64,000 nt of DNA from Flavobacterium sp. HTF (lineage in GTDB: Bacteria; Bacteroidota; Bacteroidia; Flavobacteriales; Flavobacteriaceae): contig NZ_QETH01000001.1 in the NCBI RefSeq assembly GCF_003105115.1, positions 62,001 through 126,000 on the forward strand, given 5' to 3'. Every line of letters begins with the position of its first letter. The stretch's first letter is position 1. This document shows, piece by piece, positions 59,366 through 64,000 of this stretch. The notes beneath the pieces were generated by a model, which was not told where the DNA came from, did no database searches, and saw only the letters and a list, made by a program, of their open reading frames with translations. Position numbers and translations under genes: made by a program.

Positions 59366-59842
59366 TTAAAACAAACTTTGTTGTGTGCTCGGGTTTTCAT
59401 GTTCCAAAAGCCATTTTTTTCGCCATATTTCTCCGGCATAACCAGTAAGTGAACCATTTGTACCAATTACACGATGACAGGGAACAACAATCCAAAGCGG
59501 ATTTTTACCATTTGCAGACGCTACGGCACGAATCGCTTTTATGTCGCCGAGCTTTTTGGTCTGATCCATATAACTTACGGTTTTTCCGTATGGAATTTCT
59601 AACAACACTTTCCATACTTTTTGTTGAAATTCTGTGCCTTTTGGATTTAGTTTTAGATCAAAATCAGTTCTTTTTCCGTTAAAATATTCTTCAAGTTGAG
59701 AAACGGCATCTTTTAAAACCTTTGGAACTTCTGCAGAAACCTCATTGGTTCCAACATCAGAAACAGAAATTACAGCAATACCATTTTCATCTCCAATGAT
59801 CTTGGTGATTCCTAAAGGAGAGTTAATATAAACTGTTTCCAT
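59366..59842 (-). CDS. ogt: Methylated-DNA--[protein]-cysteine S-methyltransferase
   Basis: 158 residues. Acceptor Cys in WIVVPCHRVIGTNGSLTGYA, with the Asn hinge and the wing following; N-terminal domain short. Suicide repair of O6-alkylguanine and O4-alkylthymine. Intact, and clustered with two other DNA-repair genes. No Ada-type regulator is fused or adjacent. Confidence 0.96.
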   Translation of the reverse strand: METVYINSPLGITKIIGDENGIAVISVSDVGTNEVSAEVPKVLKDAVSQLEEYFNGKRTDFDLKLNPKGTEFQQKVWKVLLEIPYGKTVSYMDQTKKLGDIKAIRAVASANGKNPLWIVVPCHRVIGTNGSLTGYAGEIWRKKWLLEHENPSTQQSLF

Positions 59843-59953
59843 ATTTTTTTACCACAAAGGCGCTAACGTTTACACAAAGTTCGCAAAGTTTTTTTAAACC
59901 ATATAAGTTATATAAGTAATTTAAGTTGGAATTTGTTAACAACGATTGTTATC

Positions 59954-60000
59954 CTGAGCGAAGTCGAAGGCTTATGAAACCGGGCTTCGACTTCGCTCCT
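59954..60000. repeat. REP-like hairpin, related to 25692-25743
   Basis: 14-bp arms GAGCGAAGTCGAAG (59956-59969) and CTTCGACTTCGCTC (59985-59998) around a loop. Same core as the copy after the TonB receptor at 25.7 kb. Confidence 0.85.
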
Positions 60001-60011
60001 CCTAACAATCT

Positions 60012-60827
60012 CTAATAATTTTCCAGGTTAAACTGATAATCCAAAACATTCTCAATTTTTTCGCTCGTAATAACTTTTTTAATACTCGATTTTTCAGAAC
60101 TGAATTTTGGTAAAGCTAAGTTATGTTCTTTGGCTTTTTGAGTGTAATATTCCGCTCTAGTGGGGTGAAAAGGCGCAACGGCATTGAAAACCTCATTCCA
60201 TTTTGCTTGGTTTATGATTTTTTTAATAATCCCGATACAATCCTTTTGATGAATTAAATTTACCGGAGCATCAGGATGTTCAACGTTTTCTTTTCCAGAT
60301 AAATGTTTTACAGGATGACGGTCTTCGCCGATTAATCCGCCGAAGCGTAAAATGCTGGTTTGGAAGTTTTTGTTTTCAAGAAGAATATTTTCGGTCAAAA
60401 GCAATTGCTTCCCGCTTTCCGTTTCTGGATTTGGAATTGTTTCTTCATTAATAAAATCGTTTTCATTTCCATATACAGAGGTTGAACTTACGAAAAGTAC
60501 TTTTTTGATAGTTGATTTTTCTATAAACGGAATCAGATGGGTAATCTTTTCTACAAAAACTTTCTTTTCTGTATCCGGATTATTTCCGCGCAGCTTAGGA
60601 GGAATATCTATAATTAAAATTTCGCTTTCCGCTAAAAACTCATTTATACTTTCAGAAACACTTTCGCTTTCAAGTGTAACCAAAAAAGGGTTTATTCCTG
60701 AGTTTTTCAGAATCGGAAGTTTGTTTTCTGAAGTTGTTGATCCCTTTACCGAATTTCCTTTTTCGATTAATTTTTTCGCTAAGGGTAAACCTAGCCAGCC
60801 ACAGCCTAATATGCTTATTTGTTTCAT
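60012..60827 (-). CDS. NAD(P)-binding SDR-like protein (YeeZ-type)
   Basis: 271 residues with a Rossmann start (ISILGCGWLGLPLAKKLIEKG), then LIIDIPPKLRGN, VLFVSSTSVYGNEN with the SDR Ser and Tyr, and AVAPFHPTRAEYYTQKA near the end. Belongs to the extended SDR/NAD-dependent epimerase group of the YeeZ type. The substrate is unknown; the family occurs next to many unrelated genes. Confidence 0.88.
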   Translation of the reverse strand: MKQISILGCGWLGLPLAKKLIEKGNSVKGSTTSENKLPILKNSGINPFLVTLESESVSESINEFLAESEILIIDIPPKLRGNNPDTEKKVFVEKITHLIPFIEKSTIKKVLFVSSTSVYGNENDFINEETIPNPETESGKQLLLTENILLENKNFQTSILRFGGLIGEDRHPVKHLSGKENVEHPDAPVNLIHQKDCIGIIKKIINQAKWNEVFNAVAPFHPTRAEYYTQKAKEHNLALPKFSSEKSSIKKVITSEKIENVLDYQFNLENY

Positions 60828-60883
60828 TTATTTTAAAGTTGCAAAGGTTCAGAGTTGCAAAGTTACAAAGGTTATACACAAAC

Positions 60884-60995
60884 TTGTCATTCTTAGCGAC
60901 GAAGGATCGCACAATCCCGAAACTTCGGGGCGCATGCTAAATCGCCAATCTTTGTCGAGGTTTTGATTGTGATACTTCGTCGCTAAGAATGACAA
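60884..60995. repeat. 112-nt hairpin element (REP/MITE-like)
   Basis: 21-bp perfect arms (60884-60904 and 60975-60995, core TTAGCGACGAAG), followed inwards by a second, imperfect pairing (GCACAATC with GATTGTGA). The 70-nt centre holds CCCGAAACTTCGGGG, an additional small hairpin. It is in the spacer between the SDR and the acetyltransferase genes. Confidence 0.88.
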
Positions 60996-61013
60996 AAAGA
61001 AAATGTTTTTTGA

Positions 61014-61463
61014 TTACAAATCCAGAAAAAAGCAAACTTTATCTTTTCCTTTTGCACCTATTCTTTGGTAGAATTTAATAGCTCTTTCGTTAAATTGTGG
61101 AGTACGCCACTGCATGTTGACGCAGTTTTTCTCTTTTCCGATTTGCTTCAATTTATTGATTAGAACTTCTCCAATTCCAAAATTTCGGGCTTTTTCCTCC
61201 AAAAACAAACAATCCATGTAAATGAAATCGCCAGCGCTCCAGGTTGAATAGGTGAAATTATAAGAAACATAACCCACAATATCATCATCAATTGCCACAA
61301 CCAGACAAAACATCTTGGGATGTTTACTAAATAAAGCTTCTTTTAAGCCTTTTTCTTTCCCTTGAGGAGAAAAATCGGCTTTTTCGTATTCTGCATGCTT
61401 TTGGCACAAAACAATTAATTGGGGCAAATCTGATGGCTCGCAATTTCTTATTGAATATTCCAT
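61014..61463 (-). CDS. GNAT family N-acetyltransferase
   Basis: 149 residues. GNAT core with YMDCLFLEEKARNFGIGEVLI (acetyl-CoA loop region) and the C-terminal IKFYQRIGAKGKDKV. Starts inside the last 16 bp of the LysR-type regulator gene, so the two are co-transcribed and coupled. The acceptor is unknown. Confidence 0.9.
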   Translation of the reverse strand: MEYSIRNCEPSDLPQLIVLCQKHAEYEKADFSPQGKEKGLKEALFSKHPKMFCLVVAIDDDIVGYVSYNFTYSTWSAGDFIYMDCLFLEEKARNFGIGEVLINKLKQIGKEKNCVNMQWRTPQFNERAIKFYQRIGAKGKDKVCFFLDL

Positions 61464-62350
61464 TGAAGATTGATTTCGGTTTGTAAAAAGGTTATGAAAT
61501 GATGAAAATAATTAGGGTATTGCTGATTTTCGCGAACGGCAATAAAATGTTTTCTTTTTAAGCCGTTTTTACCAATCTTAATCGCTTTTACCGGACTCGT
61601 TTTTAAATGTGGCAACAAAGCCCATTTTGCCATTGACATGACGCCCATATCTGCTTTGACCATTTCCAGCGAAGCTTCGGTTAATGGCATAGGCGTAATT
61701 TTTTTTGGAGTGACTTTGGCAGGAGCCAGAAGAAACTGATGAATAGTAACCGTTTCCATCGGAAGGGAGTGAATCAGCAAATGTTCATTGATAAAATCCT
61801 CTGCAACAACGTATTTTTTATCTGCCCAGCAATGATTTTCTGAAACCACCATAACGACTTCATCCTGAAACAGCTCAGTATATTTAATATTCGTGTCCTT
61901 TATCTGGTCGCTGACAATAGCAATATCAATTACATTTTCCAATAATTTTTGTAGCGGAATATGCGTCGCTTCTGCTACAATTTTTAATTCAACATTGGGG
62001 TACAAAAGATGAAACTGCTTTAAAACCGAAGGAAGCCAGTGGTAACTTGAGAAACATTCGGTACTGATTCTGATTTCGCCATATTCACCAAAAACCATTT
62101 GTTTGATCTGGGTTTCGGTTTGAGAAAGTTTTTCTAAGATTTCTTTGGCGGTTTCATAGATTTTTTCTCCGGCCTGAGTCAAAACCAGTTTTTTATTTGT
62201 TCTTAAAAAAATCGCAGTTCCCAATTGATATTCAGCTTCTTTGAGCTGATGACTCAACGCCGATTGTGTCAGGTGAAGTTTATCAATTGCTTTGGTGATG
62301 CTTCCTTCTTCGACAATTGCTTTGATCAATCGTAAATGACGTATTTCCAT
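61448..62350 (-). CDS. LysR-type transcriptional regulator
   Basis: 300 residues. N-terminal winged helix (MEIRHLRLIKAIVEEGSITKA and LTQSALSHQLKEAEYQLGTAIF), then the LysR effector-binding domain starting EIRISTECFSSYHWLPSVL. Overlaps the GNAT gene by 16 bp. Divergent from the rhodanese gene at 62495, and such pairs are usually regulator and target. The inducer cannot be read from the sequence. Confidence 0.95.
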   Translation of the reverse strand: MEIRHLRLIKAIVEEGSITKAIDKLHLTQSALSHQLKEAEYQLGTAIFLRTNKKLVLTQAGEKIYETAKEILEKLSQTETQIKQMVFGEYGEIRISTECFSSYHWLPSVLKQFHLLYPNVELKIVAEATHIPLQKLLENVIDIAIVSDQIKDTNIKYTELFQDEVVMVVSENHCWADKKYVVAEDFINEHLLIHSLPMETVTIHQFLLAPAKVTPKKITPMPLTEASLEMVKADMGVMSMAKWALLPHLKTSPVKAIKIGKNGLKRKHFIAVRENQQYPNYFHHFITFLQTEINLQWNIQ

Positions 62351-62494
62351 TTTTATAGAATTAGATACAAAGGAACAAAATTTTAGAATGGATTTTCATG
62401 AAAAAAAGTAATCAAATTGATGAATTCTTTTCGTTATTATGGTGTTTAATGTTCAGTTACTTTTGAAAAAATTAATCCTAAAAACGATAATACA

Positions 62495-62890
62495 ATGGAA
62501 GCACAGATTAAACATTATGAGAATAAATTAGCATTTGAAATGGATCCTTCTGATTTGTTTGATGTTTTGAATAACGGAGAAAAAGTGGTTGTAATTGATG
62601 CCCGAAAAGCATTTGGTTTTGAAGCGGAACATATTCCGACAGCTATTAATATTCCGCATCGCGAAATGAACACGGAAACAACTAAACATCTGGATAAAGA
62701 AGTTTTGTATGTAACTTATTGCGACGGAATTGGCTGCAACGCTTCAACCAAAGGCGCACTCAATATGGCAAAATTAGGTTTTAAAGTAAAAGAGCTAATG
62801 GGAGGAATAGAGTGGTGGAAGTTTGATGGTTATGCTACTGAAGGTACAAATGGTATAAAAACGGGATCGAAAATAGAATGTGCGTGTTAA
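62495..62890 (+). CDS. Rhodanese-like domain protein
   Basis: 131 residues, one rhodanese fold. VVVIDARKAFGFEAEHIPTAINIPHREM is the CH2A region; the active loop YVTYCDGIGCNASTKGA has the catalytic Cys followed by an unusual DGIGCN. Then ELMGGIEWWKFDGY, with a C-terminal ECAC. Divergent from the LysR gene and likely its target. Sulfur-transfer role is inferred. Confidence 0.9.
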   Translation: MEAQIKHYENKLAFEMDPSDLFDVLNNGEKVVVIDARKAFGFEAEHIPTAINIPHREMNTETTKHLDKEVLYVTYCDGIGCNASTKGALNMAKLGFKVKELMGGIEWWKFDGYATEGTNGIKTGSKIECAC

Positions 62891-62896
62891 TTTTCC

Positions 62897-63027
62897 AGGT
62901 ACAAAGGTACAAAGGTGCAGAGGAGCAAAGGTTCTAAGGTTCTAAGGTTCTAAGGTTTCTTAGCATATCTAAAAAACAAAAAGCACTATTTTCATAGTGC
63001 TTTTTTAAATCTTTGTACCTTTGAACC
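62897..63027. repeat. Facing octamer arrays around a terminator
   Basis: Left: eight octamers in perfect register (AGGTACAA twice, AGGTGCAG, AGGAGCAA, AGGTTCTA three times, AGGTTTCT; 62897-62960). Right: TTTGTACC, TTTGAACC at 63012-63027. The hairpin terminator 62978-63007 lies between. Same design as at 28.0 and 52.3 kb. Confidence 0.87.
62978..63007. terminator. Bidirectional terminator
   Basis: 12-bp perfect stem AAAAAGCACTAT / ATAGTGCTTTTT with a TTTC loop. Between the convergent rhodanese and SRPBCC genes. Confidence 0.93.
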
Positions 63028-63031
63028 TAAT

Positions 63032-63451
63032 TTACGATTCAATCAAAGCTTTTAATCCCTGAAGAATCGGATTTTCTTCACCTTGTGGTTCTTCCTGTAC
63101 AGCTCCGGGACGATTGTCTTCCTGAATTATTTCGAGTTTTGTTTTCTGATTTTCTTCAGATAAAATATAACTCATGATAAAATAATTCTCCGGTTTATCT
63201 TCTAATTCGGGTCTTGGAAAAAACAACGAATATTTAATTTTCTTATTTGGTATAACTTCTAAAACAGTTCCCCATTGCTCAAAAACCTGGCCTTCCCATT
63301 CATTTCTAAATCTGATTTCATGATTGGTTTTCCAATCTGTAAGTAAATCACTTCCATACTGCCATTGCTTGACCAATTCCGGTTGCGTTAAGGCATTCCA
63401 TACTTTTTCGACTGGGGCATTGAGAATGATTGTAGAAATGTTTGTTGCCAT
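63032..63451 (-). CDS. SRPBCC (AHSA1/Aha1-like) domain protein
   Basis: 139 residues with the START/Bet v1-like fold: ISTIILNAPVEKVWNALTQPELVKQW at the N-terminus, then GTVLEVIPNKKIKYSLF and LEIIQEDN. A family of small ligand-binding proteins of varied function. It is 11 bp downstream of the next gene on the same strand, so probably in its operon. Function unknown. Confidence 0.9.
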   Translation of the reverse strand: MATNISTIILNAPVEKVWNALTQPELVKQWQYGSDLLTDWKTNHEIRFRNEWEGQVFEQWGTVLEVIPNKKIKYSLFFPRPELEDKPENYFIMSYILSEENQKTKLEIIQEDNRPGAVQEEPQGEENPILQGLKALIES

Positions 63452-63462
63452 AATTATTTTAT

Positions 63463-64000
63463 TTATTCGGGTTTAGCAATCGGCGCTAAACTATCTTTTG
63501 CAATAACGACACTATCTTTTACAGGAGCAGTTTCAATCGGTTTCAAAGGCGCTGTATATCTTTTTATTTTCTGTTGAATTAAAACGGCATCATTCAGAAC
63601 AAAAGGTGTCGGCATCATCCATTCGCTTCTTGGCTTGATATTTAATAACGGATTTGTCATTAAATCAAAAGAACTTTCAATAAGATCCATATCAAAAACA
63701 GATGATTTATTAATGTAAAAATCCATTACAAGCGGTTCATTTCCTACAACATAATAACATAATATTTTTATATCATCACGTTCTAAACGATTTGATTTTT
63801 GACCTGAAGTTTCCACTCCATTCGCCTTAAAATTGTAAAACGTCATTTTTCGGTTTGCATAAATGTCGTAACGATTGACTTTGCGATTTGGTGTGATTTT
63901 TATTTTTAAATACCTGTTGTTGCCTACTACACTGTCTTTTATGAAGGTGATAGTTGGTTTCGGAACATCAACTTTTGGCGCAATGGCGCTGTAGCTAAAA
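63463..64000 (-). CDS. C-terminal part of a larger protein, perhaps an M28-type peptidase
   Basis: The frame is open to the right edge, so the gene's 5' end lies outside the window; an internal ATG at 63846 (MTFYNFKANG) is not the real start. The visible 178 residues (SYSAIAPKVDVPKPTITFIK at the upstream end, then beta strands, EWMMPTPFVLNDAV, and a Pro/Ala/Lys-rich C-terminus ending LAPIAKPE) recall the C-terminal domain of flavobacterial M28 aminopeptidases with membrane segments. This comparison is from memory and weak. Confidence 0.55.
   Translation of the reverse strand, partial: FSYSAIAPKVDVPKPTITFIKDSVVGNNRYLKIKITPNRKVNRYDIYANRKMTFYNFKANGVETSGQKSNRLERDDIKILCYYVVGNEPLVMDFYINKSSVFDMDLIESSFDLMTNPLLNIKPRSEWMMPTPFVLNDAVLIQQKIKRYTAPLKPIETAPVKDSVVIAKDSLAPIAKPE

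Noticed and set aside
59284..59466. Small 60-residue gene upstream of the exonuclease
   Set aside because: Overlaps ogt in another frame and is mostly low-complexity; no support.

Overview
The window looks like chromosome from a Flavobacterium-type member of the Bacteroidota. The evidence is low GC, promoters with the TAnnTTTG -7 element, a gliding-motility lipoprotein (GldH), a secreted protease with a type IX secretion (Por) tail, SusC-like TonB receptors, and HemJ as the protoporphyrinogen oxidase. I see no tRNA or rRNA gene, no CRISPR array, no prophage and no complete composite transposon. Both ends cut through genes: an M13 peptidase on the left and an unassigned gene on the right.

Region 1 (about 1-12.7 kb) is a nearly complete heme pathway. 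On the minus strand it holds hemA, hemC, hemD, hemE, hemF and hemB with a cytochrome c lipoprotein. On the plus strand it holds an AraC regulator, hemH and hemJ. Only the glutamate-1-semialdehyde aminotransferase step (hemL) is absent. Two repeat-bracketed genes interrupt the cluster: a REP-associated tyrosine transposase and a GxxExxY protein. Region 2 (12.7-18.7 kb) has an orphan histidine kinase, an enoyl-CoA hydratase, and four tandem paralogous membrane proteins that look like one two-module protein taken apart and duplicated.

Region 3 (18.7-27.4 kb) is a metal-homeostasis block: MntR, an Nramp transporter fused to a universal-stress domain, a Fur-family repressor and MerC protein diverging from a 64-bp palindrome, a TrxR-like oxidoreductase, and a TonB receptor. 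The same 16-bp MntR-type box lies upstream of mntH and across the -7 element of the receptor, so the two may form one regulon. A thioredoxin-fold protein and a lycopene cyclase follow. Region 4 (27.5-31 kb) holds a bacilliredoxin, then TrhO, TrhP and a small ferredoxin in one operon. TrhO and TrhP make the same tRNA modification by different chemistry, and here both end in the same extra C-terminal domain.

Region 5 (31-42 kb) has three tandem ankyrin proteins, then ricT-gldH-PBP1A, then the two subunits of a 3-oxoacid CoA transferase separated by a class A beta-lactamase. Region 6 (42-54 kb) has a large TonB receptor, a putative exported SAM hydrolase, a beta-barrel protein, a phosphoesterase, the type IX-secreted M4 protease, DNA polymerase IV, a PAS protein and class I fumarase. 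Region 7 (54-64 kb) has a lipoprotein with an apparent in-frame stop, an IS200-type transposase with covarying hairpins, a SpmAB-like membrane protein, DNA-repair genes (AlkZ-like, Ogt, an exonuclease), and small regulators and enzymes.

Intergenic DNA is unusually rich in short repeats. The most striking family is built from degenerate octamers (TyAGnAcC or TTTGnAcC) in a strict 8-bp register at six places. At four of these it forms two facing arrays, three of them with a transcription terminator in the middle.
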